Shown here: positions 51,739 through 60,444 of the stretch, one piece after another | Layout of the letters: each line of letters opens with the position of its first letter | Position numbering within the stretch: position 1 is the first letter of the stretch | Source of the DNA: Rhizobium altiplani | GTDB taxonomy: Bacteria; Pseudomonadota; Alphaproteobacteria; Rhizobiales; Rhizobiaceae | Length of the DNA: 64,000 nt | Assembly: GCF_001542405.1 (NCBI RefSeq) | Contig: NZ_LNCD01000120.1 | Span: 62,001-126,000, forward strand | Direction of reading: 5' to 3' | Program-made: the position numbers and the translations under genes | The notes under the pieces: model-generated | Seen by the model: only the letters and a program-made list of their open reading frames with translations | Databases searched by the model: none | What the model was told of the DNA's origin: nothing

Positions 51739-54700
51739 ATGACGCGCGTCTGGTCGTATCGCCCGCAACTCCTGCATCTCGGCCTGTTTATTCTGGCTTA
51801 TGTCCTGGGCTGCGGGTTCGCTCAGGCGCTCGCAATCGTGCCCGGAACGGGCATCTCCATCTGGCCTCCGAGCGGACTGTTCATTGCGACTCTGATCCTC
51901 GCTCCCATGTGGAGCTGGCCGTGGTGGGTGCTGGCGGGCGGTCTGGCGGAACTGCTTGGCAATGTCCTGTGGTTCCATAGTCCGCTGCCTGTGGCCTTCC
52001 TTATTTATTCGGGCAACGCGCTCGAAGCCACGCTCGGCGCATGGCTCGTGAACCGAACCTTGAAGGGGTCGGTTCGATTGGAAACCTTGCAGGAAGTTGT
52101 CGCATTCGTTGTCGTCGGCGCAGGAATTGCACCAATGCTGAGCGCAACGGTCGGAAGTGCGACGCTTGTCTGGTTCGGCATGTCTTCGCAAACCTTGCTG
52201 GACGCCTGGGCTCTGTGGTGGATCGGGGATGCCACCGGGGTCCTGATCGTGGCGCCGCTCGCACTTGTCGTGTTCCAGAGTTGGGGTGGCAAGGCCGAGT
52301 TTTCAGCAGCGCGGTGGGCGGAGGCTTGCGTTCTGGGGGTAATCCTGCTCGGCGTCGCCACCCTTTCGCTGAGTGGCTTTCTGCCCTTCGCCTACATCAT
52401 CATGCCGCCACTTCTTTGGGCCTCGGTGCGCTTCGAATTCAAGGGTGCCGCCGTTACGCTGGCCCTTCTTGCACTGATCACGGCGACATTCACGATATCT
52501 GGCGCCAGCCAATTTGCCGGCGATGCCGAGACCCAGCGCCACAACCAGATCATGCTGCAGCTCTTCCTGGCGATCTCGGCATTTTCCGCGCTCATCGTTG
52601 CTGCCATATCCCGGCAGCATCAGCTGACGCTACAGACCCTGCGCGACCGGGAGCGGGAGCTCTTGCAAATCGTGAACATGGTCCCGGTCCACATCAGGCG
52701 GCTGACGCCGGAAGGCGAACCGACCTTCTTCAACAAGCGTCTGGTGGATTTTTTCGGGATTGACCTGGATCAGTTGAACAAGCCGGGCACGAGCCGGCTG
52801 GCGACGAACATAGAAACCCTGGTCCACGAGGATGATGCACCCGTCCTACTGCAAGCGGTCCGTCGTTCCGTCGCCACCGGAGAGCCCTATTCCTTGAAGT
52901 ATCGCATGCGCCGTGCCGATGGCGTCTATCGCTGGGTCGATGGCCGAGCAGAACCGCTACGCGACGAAAACGGCGCGATTGTGCAATGGTTCGCCATCTC
53001 CATCGACATCGACGACGAAGTGCGCGCCCAAGACGCGTTGCGGCACAGGGAGCGGCAGCTGCAGCAGCTGATCGACGCCGTGCCCGCCATGATTTGGACC
53101 ACGACCCCTGAAGGAACGCCGACCTACCTCAACAAGTGGTACACGGACGTAACTGGCGCCACTCTTGAGGACTTTACCGCCAACGGCGGGACGCCGGCGT
53201 TCCCTTTAAACGTCATCCATCCGGACGACAGGGCCATGAGGGCGCAGGTGCGCACCCACGCATTCGAGACCGGCACGCCCTATTTTGTGCACTATCGCCA
53301 CATACGGCGCGACGGCTCCTATCGCTGGACAGAGAGTCGCGCAGAGCCTTTGCGCGACGAGTCAGGCGCCATCCTCGCTTGGTACGCGGTAAGCGTCGAC
53401 ATACATGATCTGGTGACCGCGCGAGAGGCATTGCGCGACCGGGAACGGGAGCTCTCGCAGCTCGTCGACATGGTGCCGAGCCTGCTCTGGAGACTTAATC
53501 CAAGCGGCGAGCCGAGTTTCTTCAACAAGCGCATGATGGATTTCCTGGGTGTGGATAGGCCCGACGCCGGCAAGCTGGATACGAGCCAGATGGCAGCGAT
53601 CCTCAACGCCGCTATCCACCCCGATGACACACCGGGGCTCGCCAAGTCACTCCGTGACAGCCTTGCGACCGGCAAGCATTTCGCGATGGACTACCGCCTG
53701 CGTCGCGCAGACGGCGTCTATCGATGGATGTCAGGCCGGGCGGAGCCGATGCGGGACGAAAAGGGGCAGATCATCCAGTGGTACGGCCTTTCGCACGACA
53801 TAGACGATCAGACGCGCCTCTACAGCGACATAGCCGAGCGCGAAGCCAGAATCCGGCGACTGATAGATTCAGACATTATCGGGATCGTCATATGGGATCT
53901 GGACGGAACAGTCATCGACGCCAATGACGCGTTTCTCCGTATGATCCAGTACGAACGGGAGGATGTGCAGGCCGGCCTTCGGTGGTTCGATATAACGCCT
54001 CCCAAATGGCAGACCGTGCATGCCCGCGAAGAGGCGGAAGAACTTGCGGCGACGGGCAAGATGCAAGCCCGGGAGAAGGAGTATTTCAGGAAGGATGGCA
54101 GTCGAGTGCCGGTCTTGATCGGGGCGGCCTGCTTCGAAGGGCAGTCTCGACAAGGAGTTGCGTACATTCTCGATCTGACCGAACACAAGCGTGCGGAAGC
54201 TGCATTGCGCAGCCGGGAACAGGAACTGTCGCTCCTCGTGGACATGGTCCCGAGTTATCTCTGGCGGATCTCACCAGACGGCCAGCCCGTCTTTTTCAAC
54301 AAAAGACTTGTCGACTACCTGGGCCTGGATGTCGCGGGCCTGGACAAGCCGGACATGAGCCGGCTCGACGCATTTATCGAGACCGCGATTCATCCCGATG
54401 ATGCCGTTGAGGTTGCGGACGCGTTCCAACGCTCCCTGGCGAGTGGTGAGCCACTTTCCATGAAATGGCGGATGCGTCGAGCTGACGGCACGTATCGGTG
54501 GATGGCGACAAGCGCCGAAGCGATGCGAGATCAGGACGGTAGCATCGCCCAATGGTACGGCCTCTGCCACGACATCGATGATCAGTTGCAGAGTGAAGAG
54601 GCGCTGCGCAACAGCAAGCGGCAACTGGAGCAGATGATCGACGCAGTGCCCATCAACATCCTGAGCTACGATCCCGAGGGCAAGCTCACCTCCGCCAGCA

Positions 54701-56106
54701 AGCGATACCTGGACAATGTTGGAGCGGTGCCGGATCACGTCACGGATTTTGAGGGGCTGGCCCGGCATCTGGCTCACCCTGACGATCTCCCGGTCATGCT
54801 GCGGAGGGCGTTGGATGGCTTTGCGACAGGAACGCCTTTCGTGAATCGTTTTCGGCGGCGTACCAAGGACGGCGCCTATCCCTGGATCGAGGCCCGCGCG
54901 CAGCCTTTGCGCGATGCGTCTGGCGCGATCGTGCAATGGTACCAGGTTTCGATCGATATCGAAGATGAGATGCGGGCGCAGGAAGCTCTTCGGGAGAGCG
55001 AGTCGCAGCTGAGACGGCTCGTGGATGCCCTCCCGGTACAGATCTGGGCAGCGGCGGCCGATGGCGAGCCGTCTTACCTGAACAGGCGATTGGCCGAGTA
55101 TGTCGGCCTGACATTGACCGATCTCAGTTCTCCCAAAGCCACCCGGTTGCAGATGGCGATCCAGAATTCCGTCCATCCGGACGATGCCTCCGCAGTCGGG
55201 CAAGCTCTCATGCACTCGTTTACAACGGGCAGCACCTTCACGATGAAATACCGGCAACGACGGGCCGACGGCGTCTATCGCTGGATCAACGGGCGAGCCG
55301 AGCCACTTCGCGATGCAAACGGCAACATATTGCAATGGTACGGCGTGAGCTTCGACATCGATGACGACGTGCGCACCCAAGAGGAATTGCGCCGGACGCA
55401 GGAAAGGCTAGCGGTCGCTTCGCAGGCGGCAAGCCTTGCGGAGCTCTCGGCATCCATCGCCCATGAGGTGAACCAACCGCTGGCCGCCATCGTCGCCAAC
55501 TCGCATGCCTGCCATCGCTGGCTGTCGTTCGAGCCTCCGAACGTAGCACGCGCCAACACCGTGATCGAGCGCCTGATCCGTGACGCGAACGCCGCCGCCG
55601 ATGTCGTGAGCCGCATTCGGGCCCTGTTCAAGCAATCCACGGAGACAAGGAGCCGCGCGACGCTCTCGAGCGTCATAGCCGAAGCGCGTGGCCTGATGGC
55701 CGAGGAGGCCGCCCGACGCCGCATTCGCATGGACTTTCATGTCGATGCCGACCTTCCTGCCGTCACACTGGATTCCATCCAAATTCAACAGGTCCTCATC
55801 AATCTCTTCCGCAACGGCATGGATGCCATGGATCTCGTTGAAGGCGAAAAAGTCCTTGAGGTGCATGCGCATCGCGCGGGCAGCGAGGTTGAGACGGAAA
55901 TCAGCGATCGTGGACGCGGCGTCGAATCTCCCGATCGTGTGTTCGAGCCCTTCTTCACGACGAAGCAGCACGGGATGGGTATGGGACTGGCCATCAGTCG
56001 ATCGATCGTCGAGGCGCATGGCGGGCGTTTGTGGACCGAGAAGAATGAACCGTGCGGCGCGCGGTTCATTTTCACCTTACCAATTGCAGCGAAAGAGACC
56101 TCATGA
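51739..56106 (+). CDS. MASE1 sensor histidine kinase with seven tandem PAS domains
   Basis: 1455 residues from ATG 51739, AGGAG 6 nt upstream; the frame is open further up but that part is intergenic. MASE1 membrane domain, about eight helices, residues 10-290. Seven PAS/PAC units of about 130 residues begin near 301, 436, 568, 700, 825, 959 and 1086. Units 1, 3 and 5 share FFNKR and RMRRADG/RLRRADG-type PAC segments and look like duplications; unit 4 is a divergent PAS. HisKA has His in SIAHEVNQPLAAIVAN near 1242, then HATPase with GMGMGLAISRSIVEAHGG. FixL/NodV-like kinase core; the signal is unknown. Its stop overlaps the next gene (ATGA). Confidence 0.9.
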   Translation: MTRVWSYRPQLLHLGLFILAYVLGCGFAQALAIVPGTGISIWPPSGLFIATLILAPMWSWPWWVLAGGLAELLGNVLWFHSPLPVAFLIYSGNALEATLGAWLVNRTLKGSVRLETLQEVVAFVVVGAGIAPMLSATVGSATLVWFGMSSQTLLDAWALWWIGDATGVLIVAPLALVVFQSWGGKAEFSAARWAEACVLGVILLGVATLSLSGFLPFAYIIMPPLLWASVRFEFKGAAVTLALLALITATFTISGASQFAGDAETQRHNQIMLQLFLAISAFSALIVAAISRQHQLTLQTLRDRERELLQIVNMVPVHIRRLTPEGEPTFFNKRLVDFFGIDLDQLNKPGTSRLATNIETLVHEDDAPVLLQAVRRSVATGEPYSLKYRMRRADGVYRWVDGRAEPLRDENGAIVQWFAISIDIDDEVRAQDALRHRERQLQQLIDAVPAMIWTTTPEGTPTYLNKWYTDVTGATLEDFTANGGTPAFPLNVIHPDDRAMRAQVRTHAFETGTPYFVHYRHIRRDGSYRWTESRAEPLRDESGAILAWYAVSVDIHDLVTAREALRDRERELSQLVDMVPSLLWRLNPSGEPSFFNKRMMDFLGVDRPDAGKLDTSQMAAILNAAIHPDDTPGLAKSLRDSLATGKHFAMDYRLRRADGVYRWMSGRAEPMRDEKGQIIQWYGLSHDIDDQTRLYSDIAEREARIRRLIDSDIIGIVIWDLDGTVIDANDAFLRMIQYEREDVQAGLRWFDITPPKWQTVHAREEAEELAATGKMQAREKEYFRKDGSRVPVLIGAACFEGQSRQGVAYILDLTEHKRAEAALRSREQELSLLVDMVPSYLWRISPDGQPVFFNKRLVDYLGLDVAGLDKPDMSRLDAFIETAIHPDDAVEVADAFQRSLASGEPLSMKWRMRRADGTYRWMATSAEAMRDQDGSIAQWYGLCHDIDDQLQSEEALRNSKRQLEQMIDAVPINILSYDPEGKLTSASKRYLDNVGAVPDHVTDFEGLARHLAHPDDLPVMLRRALDGFATGTPFVNRFRRRTKDGAYPWIEARAQPLRDASGAIVQWYQVSIDIEDEMRAQEALRESESQLRRLVDALPVQIWAAAADGEPSYLNRRLAEYVGLTLTDLSSPKATRLQMAIQNSVHPDDASAVGQALMHSFTTGSTFTMKYRQRRADGVYRWINGRAEPLRDANGNILQWYGVSFDIDDDVRTQEELRRTQERLAVASQAASLAELSASIAHEVNQPLAAIVANSHACHRWLSFEPPNVARANTVIERLIRDANAAADVVSRIRALFKQSTETRSRATLSSVIAEARGLMAEEAARRRIRMDFHVDADLPAVTLDSIQIQQVLINLFRNGMDAMDLVEGEKVLEVHAHRAGSEVETEISDRGRGVESPDRVFEPFFTTKQHGMGMGLAISRSIVEAHGGRLWTEKNEPCGARFIFTLPIAAKETS

Positions 56107-56744
56107 CGACGGACGACCATGTTGTTTTCATCGTGGACGATGATGAAAGCATTCGGGAGGCGCTCGGCGAACTCCTCGAGACCCACGGCATACACACCAT
56201 CGCCTTCGGGTCGGCGGGCGAATATGTCGGCGGCGAGAAACCGGATGTCCCTGCCTGCCTTATCCTCGACGTCGAACTGCCTGATATCAACGGCCTCGAA
56301 CTGCAACGGCAGATCGCCGAAGGCGATCATCCGCCGATCGTTTTCATCACCGGACACGGCGATATTCCGTCGTCGGTGCGGGCGATCAAGCATGGCGCGG
56401 TGGACTTCCTCACCAAGCCCTTCAGCGATGCGGACCTCATGGCAGCGGTCCACACGGCGATTTCCCAGGATCGGGAAAAGCGATCGGAGCGGGCCGAACT
56501 GAGCCTGCTCAGGCAGCGATATCTGGAGCTGACCCCACGGGAGCGCGAGGTGCTGCCGCTCGTGGTCAGTGGTCTCCTCAACAAGCAGGCAGCATCGGAA
56601 CTGGGGATCAGCGAAGTCACGCTGCAAATTCATCGAAGGAATGTAATGCAGAAAATGGGAACAGCATCGCTCGCCGATCTCGTGCGTATTGCGGAGAGGT
56701 TGGAGATACCGATCACCCACTCGCGCCGCGCGGGAGGAAATTAG
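56103..56744 (+). CDS. FixJ/NodW-type response regulator
   Basis: 213 residues. Receiver with VDDDESIREALGELL, phosphoacceptor Asp in CLILDVELPDINGLEL (about residue 57), ITGHGDIPSSVRAIKHGAVD and TKP switch Lys. LuxR helix-turn-helix: LTPREREVLPLVVSGLLNKQ and SEVTLQIHRRNVMQKMG, as in FixJ/TodT regulators. Translationally coupled to the multi-PAS kinase, so almost certainly its direct partner. Confidence 0.92.
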   Translation: MTTDDHVVFIVDDDESIREALGELLETHGIHTIAFGSAGEYVGGEKPDVPACLILDVELPDINGLELQRQIAEGDHPPIVFITGHGDIPSSVRAIKHGAVDFLTKPFSDADLMAAVHTAISQDREKRSERAELSLLRQRYLELTPREREVLPLVVSGLLNKQAASELGISEVTLQIHRRNVMQKMGTASLADLVRIAERLEIPITHSRRAGGN

Positions 56745-56746
56745 TC

Positions 56747-57124
56747 ATGGAGCGAACAAGACCGACCATCGCGGTCATCGATGACGATCCGAGGCTGCTC
56801 GAATCGCTGGAGGAACTGCTGGAATCCGCCGGCTATACGGCTTGCTGCTTCCGTTCGGCCGGGCACTTGCTGGTTCGCGGACTCTCGGACCTCGACCTTC
56901 TCATAACGGACATTGGCATGCCCGGCACGGACGGTTTCGAACTTCGCGACATCGTGAAGAAGGCGCGTCCGGAACTGCCGGTTTTCCTGATCACCGGCCG
57001 CCATGAAATCGCGGACCACGGCCGCGCCCAAGGCATCAGCGGTTTTTTCCGCAAGCCTTTCGACGCCCCTGCCCTGCTCGTAGCCATCGCAGACGCTTTG
57101 CAAAAATCGAAAAATGGAGGGTGA
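56747..57124 (+). CDS. Single-domain response regulator (receiver only)
   Basis: 125 residues, receiver alone. VIDDDPRLLESLEELL, phosphoacceptor Asp in LLITDIGMPGTDGFEL, LITGRHE switch and FFRKPFDAP with the Lys. No output domain: it could compete for phosphate, act as a phosphate sink, or pass phosphate on in a relay. Two bases after the preceding gene; the third regulator starts 1 bp after its stop. Confidence 0.88.
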   Translation: MERTRPTIAVIDDDPRLLESLEELLESAGYTACCFRSAGHLLVRGLSDLDLLITDIGMPGTDGFELRDIVKKARPELPVFLITGRHEIADHGRAQGISGFFRKPFDAPALLVAIADALQKSKNGG

Positions 57125-57125
57125 C

Positions 57126-57821
57126 ATGAGAGTTGAACAACTGCCGCGGAGATCGGCGCCGCTGTTACCACAGCACAAGAATGATGCCGAGCAGCCAATC
57201 GTCATCATCGTCGATGACGACGCGGCTGTCCGCGAGGCTTTGTCTGAGTTGATTCTTTCGGCGGGTTTCCGGTCAGTCGATTTCGCCTCAACCCAAGAAG
57301 TGCTCGACGCCGACATATTGGACAGCCCAGGTTGCCTGATCCTCGATGTGCGCATGCCGGGAGCAAGCGGGCTTCATCTGCAGCACCATCTGGCGCAAAA
57401 CGGCAATTTCAAGCCAATCATTTTCCTCACCGGACACGGCGACATCCCGATGACGGTGCAGGCCATGAAGGCCGGCGCGGTGGACTTTCTCACCAAACCG
57501 GTGCGGGATCAGACGCTGCTCGATGCGGTGATCGCCGGGATTGAGCTCGATGTGGCGCGGCGCGCGGAGGCTGTTGTCGTCAAGCGCAATCTCGAGCGCT
57601 TGGAGACACTGACGCACCGGGAGCGCGAAATCCTACGCGAAGTCGCACGCGGGCGACTGAACAAGCAGATCGCCTTCGACCTCAGCATCAGCGAAGTGAC
57701 GGTGAAGCTGCATCGCGCCAACGTCATGCGCAAGATGGGCGCCGGCTCGATCGGAGAGTTGATCAGGGCATGGGAAACGTTGCCGACTGCGATGCGGGAG
57801 GCGGGTGGCTCGAAATTTTGA
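57126..57821 (+). CDS. FixJ-type response regulator (second LuxR output)
   Basis: 231 residues from ATG 57126, GGAGGG upstream. Receiver with VDDDAAVREALSELI, phosphoacceptor in CLILDVRMPGASGLHL, LTGHGDIPMTVQAMKAGAVD. LuxR motif THREREILREVARGRLNKQ and SEVTVKLHRANVMRKMG. Similar to the 56103 protein, with an N-terminal extension of about 20 residues. The kinase therefore has three possible receivers in one operon. Convergent with a LysR gene 43 bp on. Confidence 0.92.
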   Translation: MRVEQLPRRSAPLLPQHKNDAEQPIVIIVDDDAAVREALSELILSAGFRSVDFASTQEVLDADILDSPGCLILDVRMPGASGLHLQHHLAQNGNFKPIIFLTGHGDIPMTVQAMKAGAVDFLTKPVRDQTLLDAVIAGIELDVARRAEAVVVKRNLERLETLTHREREILREVARGRLNKQIAFDLSISEVTVKLHRANVMRKMGAGSIGELIRAWETLPTAMREAGGSKF

Positions 57822-57864
57822 GTTGGCTGAACAGATGCCGGCATTGGCGATGATGCGCCGTTGG

Positions 57865-58761
57865 TTAGATCGCTTCGATGGCTTTTGCCTCGCGGGCCAT
57901 GAAGTCACAGAATAACTTTACTCGCAGCGGCACCGTGCGGCCAAACGCGTGCAGCGCGTTGAATGGAAGCTTGGGAAAGCCTATCCCCGACTCGACGGCG
58001 ACAAGCGCACCGGATTCTAGTTCTTTGGCGACCAGGCATCGCAGAACATAGGCGGCCCCCAACCCGCCGAGCGCAGCTTGAATGAGCGCTGCTCCCGAGT
58101 CGCAATCCACGCGCCCTGACGGAATGAAGCTCTTCCCATCCGCCAGGGGCAAAGGCTGTATCACGCCGCCCGGCGCATATCGGGCAAAGGGCAACGCTGC
58201 CAGGGCTTCGTCGCTGGTGGGATTGGCCCAGGCTTCAAGAAAAGCCGGAGATGCGACGATCGCCATCGGCAGGTCGGCCAGGCGGCGCACGATCAGATCA
58301 CCCTCCAGGGATCTACCTGCACGCAGCACGACGTCATAGTCCTCCCTGATCAGATCGACGAACCGATCCGTGAGACCGATATCGAGATGAAGGTTCGGAT
58401 GGTCGGCGGCAAAGCTCGAAAAGAGACGCGGGAGCAGAAGAGGCGCCAGTTCGCTGGGCATGCTGATGCGCAAGCGGCCCGACGGCGAGGCATCGGACCT
58501 GATCGCCTCGTCACTCGAATCCAGATCCCGCAATAGCGGCGCAACGCGGTCGAAGAAAATCTGACCGTCCTGGGTCAGCGTGAGGGCACGGGTGGAGCGC
58601 AGGAATAGGCGCGCGCCGATCTTCTTTTCCAGCCGCGCCACGCTCTTCGACACGGCGGACGGAGTCGTGTCCAGGTCACGCGCGGCCGCGCTGAACGAAC
58701 CGGCCTCCACGGTCCTTACGAAAGCCATCAATCCCGACGTCTCGTTCAGCAGGTTTGCCAC
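57865..58761 (-). CDS. LysR-family transcriptional regulator
   Basis: 298 residues from GTG 58761, chosen because GGAGG stands 5 nt upstream; an ATG at 58797 adds 12 unlike residues. Winged helix-turn-helix VEAGSFSAAARDLDTTPSAV-SKSVARLEKKIGARLF, then the substrate-binding domain. It is divergent from an SDR gene (58857), the usual LysR arrangement, and most likely controls it. The inverted repeat at 58822-58855 lies between them. Confidence 0.88.
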   Translation of the reverse strand: MANLLNETSGLMAFVRTVEAGSFSAAARDLDTTPSAVSKSVARLEKKIGARLFLRSTRALTLTQDGQIFFDRVAPLLRDLDSSDEAIRSDASPSGRLRISMPSELAPLLLPRLFSSFAADHPNLHLDIGLTDRFVDLIREDYDVVLRAGRSLEGDLIVRRLADLPMAIVASPAFLEAWANPTSDEALAALPFARYAPGGVIQPLPLADGKSFIPSGRVDCDSGAALIQAALGGLGAAYVLRCLVAKELESGALVAVESGIGFPKLPFNALHAFGRTVPLRVKLFCDFMAREAKAIEAI

Positions 58762-58821
58762 TTGCACCTCCGCGGCACAGATCATGTGCCCGCTCATGAT
58801 CTAATGACGCCGGGAGGCAAC

Positions 58822-58855
58822 GCTTATCTCATCTCTTGTTGAAAAGGAGATAAGC
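58822..58855. promoter_or_regulatory. 9-bp inverted repeat covering the SDR ribosome-binding site
   Basis: GCTTATCTC (58822-58830) and GAGATAAGC (58847-58855), perfect, 16-nt spacer. The right arm overlaps the Shine-Dalgarno AAGGAGAT and ends 1 nt before the SDR start codon. It may be the LysR operator, or in RNA a hairpin hiding the ribosome-binding site. Confidence 0.6.
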
Positions 58856-58856
58856 A

Positions 58857-59606
58857 ATGCAACGCCTTAAAGACAAGGTCGCCATCATCACCGGTGGCAA
58901 TAGCGGCATCGGCAAAGCGACCGCACAGCTCTTCGCGGAAGAGGGAGCGCAGATCATCATCACCGGCCGGCGGCAGGATGTCGTCGATCGGGCCGTGAAG
59001 AACATCGGCTATTCAGCCATTGGTTTCGTGGGCGATGTTGCCGACCTCGAAGATCACAGCAAGTTGGCGGATATCGTGAAGAGGAGCTTCGGCGGAATCG
59101 ACATCTACGTGGCCAATGCCGGTGTTATCAACCTTACCGCGTCCGCCGATGTCACGCCCGAAGACTATGATCGGCACTTCGCCATCAATACGCGCGGCGT
59201 ATTCTTCGGCGTGCAGACAATCTCGCCGCTGATCCGCGGCGGCGGCAGCATCATCGTGACGAGCTCGCTCGCGGCCACGAAGATCCTCCCAAATCATACG
59301 GTCTATGCCGGGTCGAAGGCCGCCGTCGCCGCCTTTGCCAGGAACTGGGCGATCGAATTCAAGTCGCGGCGGATCCGCGTCAACATCCTGAGCCCGGGGC
59401 CGGTCGAGACCGAAATCCTCGGCAAGCTCGGCGTATCGGAAGCAGAACGCCCGGCATTCGAAGACTACATGGCCTCGCTTATCCCCGCAGGCCGGCTGGG
59501 GCGGACGGAGGAGCTGGCGCGCGCCGCACTGTTTCTCGCCTCCGATGCAGGAAGCTTCGTCAATGGGATCGAGCTTCACGTCGACGGCGGCATGACCCTG
59601 GCTTGA
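58857..59606 (+). CDS. Short-chain dehydrogenase/reductase (glucose-dehydrogenase-like)
   Basis: 249-residue classical SDR. VAIITGGNSGIGKATAQLF, NAG (VANAGVINL), catalytic SSLAATKILPNHTVYAGSK with Tyr-x3-Lys, and C-terminal NGIELHVDGGMTLA. NAD(P)-dependent oxidoreductase of unknown substrate. Divergent from the LysR gene, which probably regulates it, and followed at 13 bp by the remains of a small gene. Confidence 0.9.
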   Translation: MQRLKDKVAIITGGNSGIGKATAQLFAEEGAQIIITGRRQDVVDRAVKNIGYSAIGFVGDVADLEDHSKLADIVKRSFGGIDIYVANAGVINLTASADVTPEDYDRHFAINTRGVFFGVQTISPLIRGGGSIIVTSSLAATKILPNHTVYAGSKAAVAAFARNWAIEFKSRRIRVNILSPGPVETEILGKLGVSEAERPAFEDYMASLIPAGRLGRTEELARAALFLASDAGSFVNGIELHVDGGMTLA

Positions 59607-59619
59607 AAGGATTGGAAAA

Positions 59620-59759
59620 ATGCAAAAGCCACACACAACCCCGAGATCATCGCCTTCATCAACCGCCTGGCGGAGCAGGCAGCAACTGTCGGATGGAAGA
59701 GATGGAGGATCTCGCATCCGTGCCGTTCTTTACAAATCGCTTGTATCGAACCATTGTAA
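59620..59759 (+). pseudogene. Remnant of a short gene downstream of the SDR, one base lost
   Basis: ATG at 59620 follows AGGA and opens MQK, but a homopolymer AAAA at 59624-59627 appears one base short. Adding one A joins it to the neighbouring frame, which reads ATHNPEIIAFINRLAEQAAT before a stop at 59757. About 45 codons in all; family not recognised. The rest of the 59760-59976 gap holds no gene I can support. Confidence 0.35.
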
Positions 59760-59976
59760 AGCGTATGTCGTCGCGCGATTTGTCGCACGAGCCGAACCTC
59801 TTCGGAACTATAGTTCTCCAACCTATTTTTCTGGCAAGTATCACTATTGACATAGCTGCGAATACACTTGCCACCTCCCACATCACTAAGCGACACCATG
59901 TTCCTTGGCTGAAGCAGGGAAATTCCCCATTCCGTTAGGCAAGCTTTGAAACCCTCGCGCGAATGGCGATGCGGTA

Positions 59977-60021
59977 GTGTCTCTCAACCGTCAATTCCGG
60001 CGGGAGGAAGAGGAGAGATAC
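59977..60021 (+). promoter_or_regulatory. Leader hairpin abutting the curlin-repeat gene start
   Basis: GTGTCTCTC (59977-59985) can pair with GAGAGATAC (60013-60021), 9 bp with one G-U wobble. The 27-nt loop carries the purine-rich GGGAGGAAGAG. The right arm ends 1 nt before the ATG, so it could limit translation of the curlin-like gene. Confidence 0.45.
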
Positions 60022-60022
60022 A

Positions 60023-60385
60023 ATGAAAATCAAGGGCCTAGTAATTGCAACCGTGTTTGCTCTTTCGTCGATCTCCGGCGTATTCGCTGCGGATAATCAG
60101 TCCATCACAGCTCAAAGCGGCTGGGGCAACGTCGCCGGTACTGGCCAATTGGGCTTCCGGAACTTCAGCTTTACCGGCCAATCCGGTATTGCGAACCACT
60201 CGGCAACCGTTCAGTTCGGTGCATACAACGTATCCGGTACAGCCCAATACGGCATCGCCAACCACTCGACTACCGTGCAAGCGGGCCTAGGAAACGTCTC
60301 CGCCACCATCCAGAGCGGTTTCGGCAACAACTCGCTCACCGTTCAGTCCGGCGTCGGCAACAGCTCCACGACCGTCCAGCATTAA
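60023..60385 (+). CDS. Curlin-repeat amyloid subunit-like protein (CsgA/CsgB type)
   Basis: 120 residues. Signal peptide about residues 1-22 (cleavage near VFAAD). The mature part is eight 11-residue repeats of Q-x-G-x-x-N-x-S-x-T-x, from QSGWGNVAGTG to QSGVGNSSTTV, ending in QH. Pairs of repeats give a 22-residue period (QSGIANHSATV then QFGAYNVSGTA). This is the strand rhythm of curlin repeats, which stack as an amyloid beta-solenoid. Nearly no charged residues in the mature part. A strong terminator follows, then a CsgH-like gene. Curlin identity from repeat pattern; fibre formation is inferred. Confidence 0.82.
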   Translation: MKIKGLVIATVFALSSISGVFAADNQSITAQSGWGNVAGTGQLGFRNFSFTGQSGIANHSATVQFGAYNVSGTAQYGIANHSTTVQAGLGNVSATIQSGFGNNSLTVQSGVGNSSTTVQH

Positions 60386-60400
60386 CAGAGTATCCCTGAA

Positions 60401-60427
60401 GGTCAGCGGCCTTGCCGCTGACCTCTT
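60401..60427 (+). terminator. Terminator/attenuator between curlin and CsgH-like genes
   Basis: Perfect 10-bp stem GGTCAGCGGC / GCCGCTGACC, 3-nt loop, then TCTTTT, 15 bp after the curlin stop. Likely gives far more subunit mRNA than chaperone mRNA. Confidence 0.85.
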
Positions 60428-60444
60428 TTGCTCGGAGTCCTACA

